From assembly GCA_020848035.1 (NCBI GenBank), contig JADLAX010000078.1:1-64000 (forward strand): a DNA stretch of 64,000 nucleotides, in the 5' to 3' direction. Positions 17,199 to 25,753 of this stretch are shown here, piece after piece. Position 1 is the stretch's first letter; every line of letters starts with the position of its first letter. A model generated the notes under the pieces. It saw only the letters and a list, made by a program, of their open reading frames with translations. It made no database searches and was not told the origin of the DNA. The translations under genes and the position numbers were made by a program. This stretch comes from Anaerolineae bacterium. GTDB taxonomy: Bacteria > Chloroflexota > Anaerolineae > Promineifilales > Promineifilaceae.

Positions 17199-18692
17199 TC
17201 AGCGCTTGACGTTGCGCCACACGGCCGTTTCTCCCCACGGATCATAAACAGCGGATTCGGCTACCTGAACGTTCTTGCCGCCACCCTGGAGCAGCTCAAA
17301 AACGGCCGCTCCCAACCAGCCATCATCGTCCAGCGGGGCAGGCTGCCAGTTGGGTAGATGCTCTGGCAGGTAGTTGGTGCTGGTGTGGCGGCGGCGGAAA
17401 GTTGGCTCGTGCAGGATGGCCAGCAGGTAAGGAATGTTGGTTGTGACGCCTAACACTACCGTCTGCTGCAGGGCGCGAATCATCTTGCCGATGGCCTCTT
17501 CGCGGCTGTGGCCCCAGGTGATCACCTTGGCCAGCATTGGATCGTAGTAGGGCGAAACGGCCGTGCCCGACTCAATGCCATCATCCACGCGAATGCCAGG
17601 GCCAGACGGCCGTTCGTACATCACAATCTGGCCAATCGACGGCAAAAAGTTGTTGGCGGGATCTTCCGCATAAACGCGGCATTCGATGGCGTGGCCGCGC
17701 TGGCGCAGATCGTCTTGGGTGAAGGGCAGCGCCTCGCCCGCAGCAATGCGAATCTGCCAGACGGCAATGTCGAGACCCGTCACCAGCTCGGTGATGGGAT
17801 GCTCCACCTGAAGCCGGGTGTTCATCTCCAAAAAGTAGAAACCGCCCTTTTCATCAACGATAAATTCCACCGTACCCGCGCTGCTGTACCCCACCGCCTG
17901 GGCCAGGGAAACGGCCGCTGCCGCCATGCGCTGCCGCAATCCCTCATCCTGGATCACCGGGGCGGGTGTTTCTTCGATGATTTTTTGGTGGCGGCGCTGA
18001 ATGCTGCATTCGCGCTCGAACAGGTGCAGCACGTGGCCGTGCTGGTCGCCCAATACCTGGATTTCCACGTGATGAATCTCGGTGAAATATTTTTCCACCA
18101 GGACGTGATCGTCGCCGAAGGAGTTTTTGGCCTCGCCGCGGGCGGCCTGCACCGCGTCGGCAAATTCGGCGGCAGACCAGACAACGCGCATCCCTTTGCC
18201 GCCACCGCCCGCGCTGGCCTTGATGAGAATGGGATAGTCAATGTGGGCAACGGCCGTTTGCAATTCCGCCGCACTTAGCCCCGCCCCATCCACGCCGGGC
18301 ACGATTGGCACACCCGCTTGCTCGGCCAGCTCGCGCGATTTGGCCTTGCTGCCCATCAATTCCATTGCCGCCGGGCTGGGACCGATAAAAACAATGCCTT
18401 TTTCCGCACAGGCAGCGGCAAAAGCGGCATTTTCGCTCAAAAAGCCGTAGCCAGGATGGATCGCCTCAGCGCCACATGCCTGGGCGATGTCCAGGATGGC
18501 GGACTGGTTCAGGTAGGTGTCCGTGGCGCTGGTGCCGGGCAGGTTGTACCGCTGGTCGGCCAGCCGCACCCAGGGCGCGTCTGCATCGGCATCGGAATAG
18601 ATGGCAACGGCCGTAATCCCCAGTTCATGGCAGGCCACAATCAGCCGCCGCGCAATTTCCCCTCGATTGGCAATCAACACTTTCTGAAACAT
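17199..18692 (-). CDS. accC: Biotin carboxylase subunit of acetyl-CoA (or related acyl-CoA) carboxylase
   Basis: The protein has 497 residues from ATG 18692 (MFQKVLIANRGEIARR, the standard start). An alternative ATG lies four codons upstream at 18704, and an open extension to 18758 has no family similarity. The ATP-grasp biotin carboxylase domain order is complete: GEIARR, the Gly-rich ATP loop SAGGGGKGMRVV, EKYFTEIHHVEIQVL, ERECSIQRRHQKIIEE and MNTRLQVEHPITE with the catalytic Glu and Arg. It has no C-terminal biotinyl domain, so a separate BCCP subunit is needed; none is in the window. It carboxylates biotin for malonyl-CoA or another carboxylated acyl-CoA. Confidence 0.93.
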   Translation of the reverse strand: MFQKVLIANRGEIARRLIVACHELGITAVAIYSDADADAPWVRLADQRYNLPGTSATDTYLNQSAILDIAQACGAEAIHPGYGFLSENAAFAAACAEKGIVFIGPSPAAMELMGSKAKSRELAEQAGVPIVPGVDGAGLSAAELQTAVAHIDYPILIKASAGGGGKGMRVVWSAAEFADAVQAARGEAKNSFGDDHVLVEKYFTEIHHVEIQVLGDQHGHVLHLFERECSIQRRHQKIIEETPAPVIQDEGLRQRMAAAAVSLAQAVGYSSAGTVEFIVDEKGGFYFLEMNTRLQVEHPITELVTGLDIAVWQIRIAAGEALPFTQDDLRQRGHAIECRVYAEDPANNFLPSIGQIVMYERPSGPGIRVDDGIESGTAVSPYYDPMLAKVITWGHSREEAIGKMIRALQQTVVLGVTTNIPYLLAILHEPTFRRRHTSTNYLPEHLPNWQPAPLDDDGWLGAAVFELLQGGGKNVQVAESAVYDPWGETAVWRNVKR

Positions 18693-18770
18693 ACTTTTTC
18701 CCATACCTACCCATAGAGTGAGCCAATCTTGCAGCGTGGCCCACGCTCGGTCAGTCATTCTAGACGGTTG

Positions 18771-19592
18771 TCAGCTTGATTCGCGGCGATTTTTCGCCTG
18801 AACCAACCAGGAAGTCGCAAAATCAACGGCCGTTTTCTGGTGAAACAGGCGGCATTCGGCCAGACCAATTTTGCCAATCTGTACCGAATGGATTTGCTCA
18901 AAATCTGCGCCAATGTGGGCAAAAGGCTCGTCGTCGTAATCCACATCCTGATACTGCTGCCAGACGCGACGGCCGTTGCGCCAGATTGGCGCACCCTGCG
19001 GCACCGTGGGCCGCACGCCCGCCCGAACTTCTGCCAGGTGAAACGACGTGTTGTTGCCGTAGCCCACGCCCAGCAGCAGCACAAAGCCGTCCAGCTCATA
19101 AATCCGGGCCAGGGGCGACTGTTCCCCCATGCCAAATTCCAGCTGGTGATCGGCAGTGATGGCCGCTGCATGGCGGCCCCAGGCAGCAAACGACACCTGC
19201 GGATGATGGCTGCGGAACACGCCAGGCCAGGTGCGGAACAGCTCGGGAATGACGCCCATGCCCCGCGTCGGCGTCAGCTGCGGATCGAAGGCGGGCATCG
19301 TGTCGCGAATGATTTGGTGCCACGCTTCCGGCGCGGGCGGATGCTGCCAGGGGGCCGGGTCGGAATAATCGCTGGAGTGGGTGGGCATCACCAGCGTGCC
19401 CGCCGGGGTCAGCGCTTCTTGCAGCGCCTGGATGACGCTTACCGGCCCGCCCGGCACGTAACCAATCTGGCTCAGGCTGGAATGGACCAGCAGCACCAAA
19501 CCCGGCTGCACCCCCAGCGCATGCAGCTGTTCGATGAGCATCGTTTTGGTGAACGGGTGCGGGGAGTTTTGCATAACGGCCGTTTCTGTCAT
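18771..19592 (-). CDS. AAC(3)-family aminoglycoside N-acetyltransferase-like protein
   Basis: The protein has 273 residues, the family's usual length. LVHSSLSQIGYVPGG (acetyl-CoA/substrate loop), GTLVMPTHSSDYSDP, FDPQLTPTRGMGVIPELFR and VFRSHHPQVSFAAWG are all AAC(3)/YokD-like antibiotic N-acetyltransferase motifs. Many chromosomal members in environmental bacteria have no proven drug resistance, so resistance is not asserted. It lies 78 bp upstream of accC on the same strand. No good ribosome site is visible at the ATG. Confidence 0.87.
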   Translation of the reverse strand: MTETAVMQNSPHPFTKTMLIEQLHALGVQPGLVLLVHSSLSQIGYVPGGPVSVIQALQEALTPAGTLVMPTHSSDYSDPAPWQHPPAPEAWHQIIRDTMPAFDPQLTPTRGMGVIPELFRTWPGVFRSHHPQVSFAAWGRHAAAITADHQLEFGMGEQSPLARIYELDGFVLLLGVGYGNNTSFHLAEVRAGVRPTVPQGAPIWRNGRRVWQQYQDVDYDDEPFAHIGADFEQIHSVQIGKIGLAECRLFHQKTAVDFATSWLVQAKNRRESS

Positions 19593-19653
19593 AAATCACT
19601 TTTTAGCCACAGATGGCGCAGATTGCTCTGGCTTTTTGGTTTTGTGAGTCGGG

Positions 19654-19716
19654 CATGAAACGTGAAGCGTGAAACGTGACGTTTCTCAGGTCACGTTTCA
19701 CGTTTCACGCATCACG
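19654..19716. repeat. Hairpin of GTGAAACGTGA words, family C copy 2
   Basis: ATGAAACGTGAAGCGTGAAA faces TTTCACGTTTCACGCATCACG around a short loop. It belongs with 6434-6490 and 44413-44468 and sits in the 190-bp gap between two minus-strand genes. Confidence 0.87.
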
Positions 19717-19784
19717 GCTGGTAAATCCCCTGAATTCCTGAAAAACCATTTTCCCTCTTTCCCTCTGCGCCCTCCGCGGTGAAA

Positions 19785-20561
19785 TCACTCTGCCTGCCAC
19801 CACGGTTTGCGCTTTTGCAGGAAGGAACTCATGCCTTCGCGCCCTTCGTCGCTGTCGCGCAGGCTGGCAATGAGCTCGGCGGTGTAGCCGCGCATCGCCG
19901 CTTTGGGCTGGTAGGCCACCTGGCGAATGAGCGCTTTGGCCGCAGCCTGGGCACCGGGGGCGGCCTGGAGGAGCTGGTGGATGCGGTCGGAGACGGCCGT
20001 ATCCAACTCCTCATCGGCCACCACATGGTTCACCAACCCGATTTGCTGCGCCTTGGTCGCGCCAAACCGCTCGCCGGTCAGGAACAGTTCACGCGCCTCG
20101 TTGGGGCCAATCTTACCCAGCACAAACGGCGAAATGACGGCAGGCACAATGCCCAGGCGCGTCTCGCTAAAACCAAACTGCGCCCGATCCACGGCCACGA
20201 CGATGTCGCAGCAGCTCACCAGCCCCACGCCGCCGCCAATCGCCGCCCCGTTAATCCGGCCAATGACTGGCCGGGAACACTGTTCGACCATCAGCATCAG
20301 GTCAAAAATCGCTTCGCCATCCTGCACATTTTCGGCAAAAGTGTAGTCGGCGGCCGCCCGCATGAAGCTCAAATCGGCCCCGGCACAGAAGGAACGGCCG
20401 TTGCCCGTCAGCACCACCACGCGAATTTCATCAGGGATTGTTTGGAAAACGGCCGTTAGCGCCCCAATCATGCCCGGCGTCAGCGCATTGTGCACCTCCG
20501 GCCGGTCCAGCGCCACCGTCAACACCGCCCCATCCTGCCTCACCTCAATCTCACTCACCAC
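19785..20561 (-). CDS. Enoyl-CoA hydratase/isomerase family protein
   Basis: The protein has 258 residues of crotonase fold. LDRPEVHNALTPGM, GRSFCAGADLSFMR (first oxyanion-hole region), GRINGAAIGGGVGLVSCCDI (second oxyanion-hole Gly and the acidic region) and FGFSETRLGIVPAVISPFV are typical. FCAGADLSFM is most like methylglutaconyl-CoA or short-chain enoyl-CoA hydratases. The gene starts at GTG (two adjacent GTG codons) after GAGAGGG. Together with the thiolase and AccC in the window it points to acyl-CoA breakdown or synthesis; the exact substrate is unknown. Confidence 0.9.
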   Translation of the reverse strand: MVSEIEVRQDGAVLTVALDRPEVHNALTPGMIGALTAVFQTIPDEIRVVVLTGNGRSFCAGADLSFMRAAADYTFAENVQDGEAIFDLMLMVEQCSRPVIGRINGAAIGGGVGLVSCCDIVVAVDRAQFGFSETRLGIVPAVISPFVLGKIGPNEARELFLTGERFGATKAQQIGLVNHVVADEELDTAVSDRIHQLLQAAPGAQAAAKALIRQVAYQPKAAMRGYTAELIASLRDSDEGREGMSSFLQKRKPWWQAE

Positions 20562-20609
20562 ACCCTCTCCTCAGTTAACCATTAACCATTTACAATTAAC
20601 CATCAACCA

Positions 20610-21401
20610 TTACCACACCGTCTTCATCGCCCCGCCATCCACAATCAGCGTTTCGCCGGTGATGTAGCTGGCCGCGTCCGACAGCAAAAACGCCCCGGCC
20701 CGGCCAAACTCCTCGATGGTGCCATAACGGCCCCAGGGAATTTGTTTTTCCTGCAGCGCCTGCTGTTCCGCCACGCTGCGCCCCGCATTTTTGGCCCCAA
20801 TCGCATCCAGCGACTTCACCCGGTCGGTGAAGATCCGCCCAGGCACAAGATTGTTTACCCGAATCTGCTCCGGGGCCAATTCACGCGACAGGCTCTTGAG
20901 CAGGCTCACCACGCCGGAGCGCATCACGTTGGACAGCAGCAAAATATCAATCGGTTCCTTCACGGATGAGGAAGTGACGGCCACAATCGAGCCGCCGCCC
21001 CGCGCCCGCAGATGCGGCAGCACGGCGCGAATCATCCGCACGCTGCTCAGCAGCGTCAGCTCAAACGCCGCCTGCCAGACCGCGTCGTCGAAATCGTCAA
21101 AACCCCCGGCAGGTGGACCGCCCGCGTTTACCACCAGGCCATCCACGCCGCCAAATGTGGCCACGGTGGCCTCGACCCAGCGGTTGATCGAAGCGGCATC
21201 CCGCGCATCGAGCACGCTGCCCAGCGTTGCCGCGCCGGTTTCGCGGTGCAGCGTGTCGGCCGCCGCCACAATGTCTGCCTCGGTGCGGCTGCCAATGGAT
21301 ACCTTCGCACCTTCCTGAGCCACCGCCTGGGCGATGCCGTAGCCCAGCCCCTTGCTGGCGGCGGCCACCATGATCACCTTGTCTTTTAAGCCCAACTCCA
21401 T
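20610..21401 (-). CDS. Atypical short-chain dehydrogenase/reductase-like protein
   Basis: The protein has 264 residues from ATG 21401, which follows AGGAG; an open extension to 21431 lies inside the upstream gene. Rossmann features are present but altered: the nucleotide loop is AAASKGLGYGIA rather than TGxxxGIG. The catalytic Y-x3-K is replaced, with the aligned segment reading L-S-N-V-M-R-S-G (Ser and Arg at those places). LVVNAGGPPAGGF and ITGETLIVDGGAM are conserved. This matches the described BKR-like SDR subgroup with an imperfect catalytic tetrad. It starts one base after the MBL gene's stop, so the two are coupled. Confidence 0.88.
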   Translation of the reverse strand: MELGLKDKVIMVAAASKGLGYGIAQAVAQEGAKVSIGSRTEADIVAAADTLHRETGAATLGSVLDARDAASINRWVEATVATFGGVDGLVVNAGGPPAGGFDDFDDAVWQAAFELTLLSSVRMIRAVLPHLRARGGGSIVAVTSSSVKEPIDILLLSNVMRSGVVSLLKSLSRELAPEQIRVNNLVPGRIFTDRVKSLDAIGAKNAGRSVAEQQALQEKQIPWGRYGTIEEFGRAGAFLLSDAASYITGETLIVDGGAMKTVW

Positions 21402-21402
21402 C

Positions 21403-22158
21403 TCAACTCCTGATTTCGACCGTTTCGCCATCGGCGGGAATGCGCAGCCGCGCGTCGGAGATGCCCTGGGCGGCGGCCGCCGCGCGCAGGTCGGCGCGGC
21501 TCACCGTGCCGTGATCCAGCGATTCCAGGTGCACGGCAATAACAGTGGCGTTGGGGGCCGATTGGCAAACGGCCGTTGTCTGCCCCGCATCCATCACAAT
21601 TGGCAAACTGTCGCCAAATTTCGCCCCGCTGGAATGCGTCACAATCACATCGGGCTGGGTTTGGGCGACAATCTCGGCCACCGGTTCGTACCAGACCGTG
21701 TCTCCCATCCAGTACACGGTTGGCTCACCCATCGCTTGCCAGACAAAGCCGGAGACGTGGCCCATGCGCTCGGCCAGTTCGGCATAGCCGTGCCGCCCCG
21801 GCGTGCGGGTGAAGGTGATGCCCTGCCAGGTGTGTTGCGTGGCCACAGGCGTAACATTTACAAATCCCCTGGCGCGAATCGTCGCTTCATCCACCGGCTG
21901 GCACAAAATGGGGAGCGTTTTGGGCAGCAGGTTCATGGCCACCTCGTCAAAATGGTCGGGATGCAGGTGGGACACCAACACCATCTCCACGCCATCAATC
22001 ACCGCTTCCGGCGGCATCGGCAGCTCCACAATCGGATTCTGCGAAATCCCGGCAAAGGAGCGGATGGTTTCTTTGGCCGCCAAAAAGGGATCGATGAGGA
22101 ACAAACGGCCGTTAAACCTCACCCTTAACGTCGCATTCCGAATCAGCTGAATCTCCAT
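21403..22158 (-). CDS. MBL-fold metal-dependent hydrolase, UlaG-like
   Basis: The protein has 251 residues. The metallo-beta-lactamase motif HLHPDHFD is at about residues 64-71, further metal ligands are probably His in THSSG and VAVHLESLDH, and the N-terminal IRNATLRVRFNGRLFLIDPFL is typical of the UlaG/YtnP-like lactonase-hydrolase group. The substrate is unknown. It is the middle member of a tight minus-strand run (fdhA, this gene, SDR), with 57 bp to fdhA and 1 base to the SDR. Confidence 0.88.
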   Translation of the reverse strand: MEIQLIRNATLRVRFNGRLFLIDPFLAAKETIRSFAGISQNPIVELPMPPEAVIDGVEMVLVSHLHPDHFDEVAMNLLPKTLPILCQPVDEATIRARGFVNVTPVATQHTWQGITFTRTPGRHGYAELAERMGHVSGFVWQAMGEPTVYWMGDTVWYEPVAEIVAQTQPDVIVTHSSGAKFGDSLPIVMDAGQTTAVCQSAPNATVIAVHLESLDHGTVSRADLRAAAAAQGISDARLRIPADGETVEIRS

Positions 22159-22215
22159 CTTGCCTCATCTCTCTGTGTCACTCTGCGGTTCTCCGTGTAA
22201 CTCTGTGTTCCTGTC

Positions 22216-24387
22216 TTAATGAATTTGCACCGGGTCCTTAATTGCCCCGCGGTCGAACAGCGGTTTTTCGTAGCCTTCGTCCCAGCCTTCGGGGGCGGTG
22301 GTGGGTTGGATGGTTACGGCCGTATTCTTGTAATCCGGTATCTTGGCCCGATCGTCCACCCGATCCAGCGTCAGCAAGTTGGCCGCCGCCTCGGCGAAGT
22401 GGAACGGAATGAAGATCGTCTTGGGCAGCGAGCGCTCCGTCACCAGCAAGCGCAGCGTAATTTCGCCGCGACGCGAGGCCACTTTGACCCAATCGCCCGT
22501 CGCCAGGTTCAAATCTCTGGCATCATCAGGGTGCATCTCGCAGGTAGCTTCCGGGTAGACGTTTTCCAGCGAGGAGCGGCCGGTCATCGTGCTGCCGCTC
22601 CAGTGGTACAGCACCCGACCGGTGCTCAGGTTAAACGGATACTCCGCGTCGGGCTGCTCAGAGCGTGTGCCGTAGGTCACTTCCCAGAATTTGCCCCGGC
22701 CGCGCGGGAAGCCATCGGCAAACAGGAAGGGCGTGCCGGGATGGTCGAAGCTGGGGCAGGGCCAATGCACGCCGCCCTCACGCTCCAGCCGGTCGTAGTC
22801 GATGCCCCAGAAGTCGGGCGTTAATTGGCGCATCTCTTCCCAGATGTCGCTGGGGTGGGCAAAGTTGAAGCCGTGGGTCAGGTTCAGCCCCAGCCGCTGC
22901 TCGATGCGCCGACCGAGATCACACAGGATGTCCCAGTCGGGTCGGGAGTTGGCGATGGGGGGAACGGCCGTACGGCAGCGCTGCACCCGTCGGTCGGTAT
23001 TGGTAAAGGTGCCATCCTTCTCGGCAAAGCTGGTGGCGGGCAAAATCACGTCCGCCATCTCGCCCGTCTCGTTGATGAAGATGTCCTGGCACACCATAAA
23101 CTCCAGCTGCTCCAGCGAATGGCGCGTGTGGTGCTGATTCGGCTCGCTCATCATCGGGTTCTCGCCCAGCACAAACATCGCTTTAACCGAACCATGCAGC
23201 GCCTCTGTCACCATCTCCGTGGCCGTCAAACCGGGCACTGGATTCAGTTCGGTGCCCCAAAACTGCTCAAACTTCGCCTTAATTTCGGGATCGGCCACGT
23301 TTTGGTACGCCGTAAACACACCAGGCAGGCCGCCGCTGTCGGAGCAGCCCTGCACGTTGTTCTGGCCGCGCAGAGGATTCAACCCCGTGCCCGATTTGCC
23401 CACGTGGCCGCACATCAGCGCCAGGTTCACCAGCGAAAGCGTGTTGTCCGTGCCGTGCGTGCTCTGGCTGATGCCCATGCCCCAGTAGATGGAAGCCCGC
23501 TCGGCTTTGGCATAGAGCCGCGCCGCTGACCGAATGTCGTCGGCCGGTACGCCGCTGACCGATTCGGCCCACTCCGGCGTCAACGTTTCCAACGATTCCA
23601 GATAGTCGCTAAACCCTTCGGTCCGCTCGGCAATAAACGCTTCGTCGTACAGCTTTTCTTTCACCACCACGTGGGCCATTGCCTGGAAAACGGCCACGTC
23701 GGTGCCTGGATTTTGGCGCAGCCAGAGGGTGGCAAAGTCGGTCATCTCAATGCGGCGCGGATCAATCACAATGAGTTTGGCCCCGTTTTTGCGCACCGCC
23801 TTCTTAAGGAAGTTGGAGATAACCGGATGCGTTTCCGTGGTGTTGGAGCCAGTGACGATAAACGCTTCCAAATCTTCCATCTCGGCAATGGAGTTGGACA
23901 TAGCGCTGGAGCCGATGGAAAGCTGCAAGCCAGTGACCGATCCAGCATGGCACAGCCGGGCGCAGTGATCGACATTGTTGGTGCGGATGAGGGCACGCAT
24001 CACTTTTTGGAAGATGTAGTTATCTTCGTTGGTTGCTTTGGCGCTGGCGTAGCTGGCAATGGCGTCGCCGCCGTGGGCCTGGGCGATGCGAGTCAGCTCA
24101 TCGGCCACGTAGTCCAGCGCCTCGTCCCAGGTGGCTTCGCGCCACACCGGTTTGGCGCTGCGCCCTTCCTCGCGGTTGGCGCGAATGAGCGGCGTTTTGA
24201 TCCGGCCAGGATGCTTGACATAATCAGTGCCAAAGCGCCCCTTGACGCATAACATGCCGTAATTGGGCGCGGCGTCAAACGGCGCTTCGACGGCATAGAT
24301 GTAATTATTTTTCACCTGCAAATGCAGCTGGCAGCCCACGCCGCAGTAGGGGCAGGTGGTTCGGACTGTTTTATCGGGGGTAATCAT
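22216..24387 (-). CDS. fdhA: Formate dehydrogenase catalytic (molybdopterin) subunit, Cys type
   Basis: The protein has 723 residues. An N-terminal [4Fe-4S] site (Cys12, Cys15, Cys19, Cys47: CPYCGVGC...CVKG) is followed by molybdopterin oxidoreductase domains. The active-site segment DHCARLCHAGSVTGL has Cys146 where FdhF-type enzymes carry selenocysteine, so it is a cysteine-dependent formate dehydrogenase with the accompanying His147. RNGAKLIVIDPRR, GMGISQSTHGTDN, LNPLRGQNNVQG and the C-terminal molydopterin-dinucleotide domain (LSTGRVLYHWSGSTMTGRS) are typical. It oxidises formate to CO2 and should pass electrons to the Fe-S and NuoE/F-like proteins encoded at 27953-31607. The start follows TTGGAGG. 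Confidence 0.93.
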   Translation of the reverse strand: MITPDKTVRTTCPYCGVGCQLHLQVKNNYIYAVEAPFDAAPNYGMLCVKGRFGTDYVKHPGRIKTPLIRANREEGRSAKPVWREATWDEALDYVADELTRIAQAHGGDAIASYASAKATNEDNYIFQKVMRALIRTNNVDHCARLCHAGSVTGLQLSIGSSAMSNSIAEMEDLEAFIVTGSNTTETHPVISNFLKKAVRKNGAKLIVIDPRRIEMTDFATLWLRQNPGTDVAVFQAMAHVVVKEKLYDEAFIAERTEGFSDYLESLETLTPEWAESVSGVPADDIRSAARLYAKAERASIYWGMGISQSTHGTDNTLSLVNLALMCGHVGKSGTGLNPLRGQNNVQGCSDSGGLPGVFTAYQNVADPEIKAKFEQFWGTELNPVPGLTATEMVTEALHGSVKAMFVLGENPMMSEPNQHHTRHSLEQLEFMVCQDIFINETGEMADVILPATSFAEKDGTFTNTDRRVQRCRTAVPPIANSRPDWDILCDLGRRIEQRLGLNLTHGFNFAHPSDIWEEMRQLTPDFWGIDYDRLEREGGVHWPCPSFDHPGTPFLFADGFPRGRGKFWEVTYGTRSEQPDAEYPFNLSTGRVLYHWSGSTMTGRSSLENVYPEATCEMHPDDARDLNLATGDWVKVASRRGEITLRLLVTERSLPKTIFIPFHFAEAAANLLTLDRVDDRAKIPDYKNTAVTIQPTTAPEGWDEGYEKPLFDRGAIKDPVQIH

Positions 24388-24412
24388 TGGAAATCCTCCA
24401 AATCTATAAACT

Positions 24413-24826
24413 TCACCACGTTACTTCCAAAGGTAAAAATCTCATCAAATTAGCAAAACCTGCATAAGAAAAAGCCAATCCGAGCAAAAAGCAGAAGAGC
24501 AGAATGATTCGACCCTGCCAAAGCCAGTACCGGTTTGAGCAAAAGCCAAGTGTGCGTTTTCCCCAACTACCAATCGCCAAAAAGTAAAGCAGACTCATAT
24601 ATTGATCGGCCGTTCTCGTCCAAGCTGCAATAGAATTTACAATACCCATGATCAAAAGCAATAAGCCAAAAATAGTCAGAAACAAGGCTTCGATAATTGA
24701 TTTTGAGTTTTCTCTGTCAACTGATCGGAAGGATATTGATTCCGAAAAAACGAAAAAAACAGCGAGCAAGATAAACCAAACGGCCTGAATACTGTAATTA
24801 AATTTCTTAACTGTTTGATCTCTCAT
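24413..24826 (-). CDS. Hypothetical four-helix membrane protein
   Basis: The protein has 137 residues with about four hydrophobic segments (AVWFILLAVFFVF, LFLTIFGLLLLIMGIVNS, YMSLLYFLAIGSW and IILLFCFLLGLAFSYAGF). I recognise no family. The sequence is clearly more AT-rich than its neighbours, with Ser/Phe/Leu codons little used elsewhere, which fits recent acquisition. It lies 25 bp upstream of fdhA on the same strand, within the block that splits the formate dehydrogenase genes. Confidence 0.65.
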   Translation of the reverse strand: MRDQTVKKFNYSIQAVWFILLAVFFVFSESISFRSVDRENSKSIIEALFLTIFGLLLLIMGIVNSIAAWTRTADQYMSLLYFLAIGSWGKRTLGFCSNRYWLWQGRIILLFCFLLGLAFSYAGFANLMRFLPLEVTW

Positions 24827-24902
24827 TTCTAAATTCTTTCAACTCTGCCTTGTTGCTTCGCGTCCAAGGACAAAGTCTGAAAACTGGCCACGGCACTTTT
24901 AG

Positions 24903-25460
24903 TTACCCCAATTTTTCGTAGTCAAATTCATTAATAATGGCATAACGCATAAAGCTACCTTTTGATTCGGCTTTTCTCAACTTTTGGACAACTTTCGGCG
25001 GCACATTGAAGTAACGAAATCGGCCAGTTCGATTAAACAACACATCAAGCTCTTTCTTAGCTGGATCGTACTTGAAAGCACAAATCATGCTGGAGTCGAC
25101 ATCTTCCCAAACGGGTTTTGCAGGTTGCACGGATGTTGTGTGTTCAACCATCAACGTCAGCATTTCATCATCCGTTGTCCACAGCCGATGAAGCTGCCCG
25201 GCAGGCCAGCGCACGCGCTCACCCTCAAAAATTGGCGATTGCTCTTTGCCTACGCTCGTAAACCCGGAACCTCCCAGACAAATGACATCAATGTCAATCT
25301 CGGCGGCATGTTCATGAATCGTGGCCTGTTTATCAAAACGCAGCATGGCGATGCTCAGGTGCGGCAGCGAAAGCAAAGCTTTACTGGAAACGTTGAGGCA
25401 GCCTTCTTGGGTGAGTGGGGTCCAGAACGGCCGTTTCACGGGCAAAACTTCTAACGTCAT
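24903..25460 (-). CDS. Cupin-like domain fused to a KTSC domain
   Basis: The protein has 185 residues. The N-terminal part (about 25-115) looks like a cupin (ATIHEHAAEIDIDVICLGGSG and RVRWPAGQLHRLWTTDDE give His/Glu ligand candidates). The C-terminal part (about 123-185) is a KTSC domain: SSMICAFKYDPAKKELDVLF, YFNVPPKVVQKL, and SKGSFMRYAI. KTSC is named for its similarity to the lysyl-tRNA synthetase C-terminus and often occurs alone or in mobile contexts. Its ATG overlaps the DUF2442 stop (ATGA), so the two are coupled. The role is unknown; a link to the DUF4160-DUF2442 cassette is inferred from coupling. Confidence 0.7.
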   Translation of the reverse strand: MTLEVLPVKRPFWTPLTQEGCLNVSSKALLSLPHLSIAMLRFDKQATIHEHAAEIDIDVICLGGSGFTSVGKEQSPIFEGERVRWPAGQLHRLWTTDDEMLTLMVEHTTSVQPAKPVWEDVDSSMICAFKYDPAKKELDVLFNRTGRFRYFNVPPKVVQKLRKAESKGSFMRYAIINEFDYEKLG

Positions 25461-25478
25461 GCTTTCTCAACCTCTTCC
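25427..25478. repeat. Direct repeat copy 1 flanking the DUF4160-DUF2442 cassette
   Basis: About 52 bp (ACGGCCGTTTCAC-GGCAAAACTT...CAACCTCTTCC) recur at 26027-26078 with about eight differences. The copies are exactly 600 bp apart. This copy spans the end of DUF2442 and the start of the cupin-KTSC gene. Confidence 0.88.
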
Positions 25479-25735
25479 ATCCAGGCAGGTGTTAAATCGT
25501 AATACAGCACGTCTGGATCAATATCTGCCCCATTTGGCCAGGCAATCGTCCCGCCCTCAATGCTTACATCCTGAAACTGTTCTGGGTCTTCACGAATCGA
25601 GTCAAAGATCGGACCATGAAGAAATTTTTCTAAATCGATCACTTTTTCAGAGCCATCCTCGAAGAAGATACGCATGGAATAGCCTTCCAAAGGCTCCGCC
25701 TTGTTAACTTTTACTCGTTTGCCTAGCTGAGTCAT
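25457..25735 (-). CDS. DUF2442 domain protein
   Basis: A small acidic protein of 92 residues. The DUF2442 pattern is clear: MRIFFEDGSEKVIDLEKFL, GPIFDSIREDPEQFQDVSIE, IAWPNGADIDPDVLYYD. It typically pairs with an adjacent DUF4160 gene in a small cassette with toxin-antitoxin-like organisation, of unproven function. Here the DUF4160 partner is just upstream (18 bp) but frameshifted. The 3' end overlaps the cupin-KTSC start by 4 bases. Confidence 0.85.
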   Translation of the reverse strand: MTQLGKRVKVNKAEPLEGYSMRIFFEDGSEKVIDLEKFLHGPIFDSIREDPEQFQDVSIEGGTIAWPNGADIDPDVLYYDLTPAWMEEVEKA

Positions 25736-25753
25736 TTCAAATACTCCCGTTTT

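Noticed and set aside
17199-18692. Methylcrotonyl- or propionyl-CoA carboxylase alpha subunit
   Set aside because: The protein stops after the biotin carboxylase domain at about 497 residues with no biotinyl domain, unlike the long fused alpha subunits.
18771-19592. Acquired antibiotic-resistance gene
   Set aside because: Although AAC(3)-like, its codon use and palindrome content (it contains ACGGCCGTT copies) match the genome, and there is no mobile element nearby.
22216-24387. Selenocysteine-containing formate dehydrogenase
   Set aside because: The active-site codon is an ordinary cysteine (CARLCHAG), and there is no in-frame TGA or SECIS hairpin.
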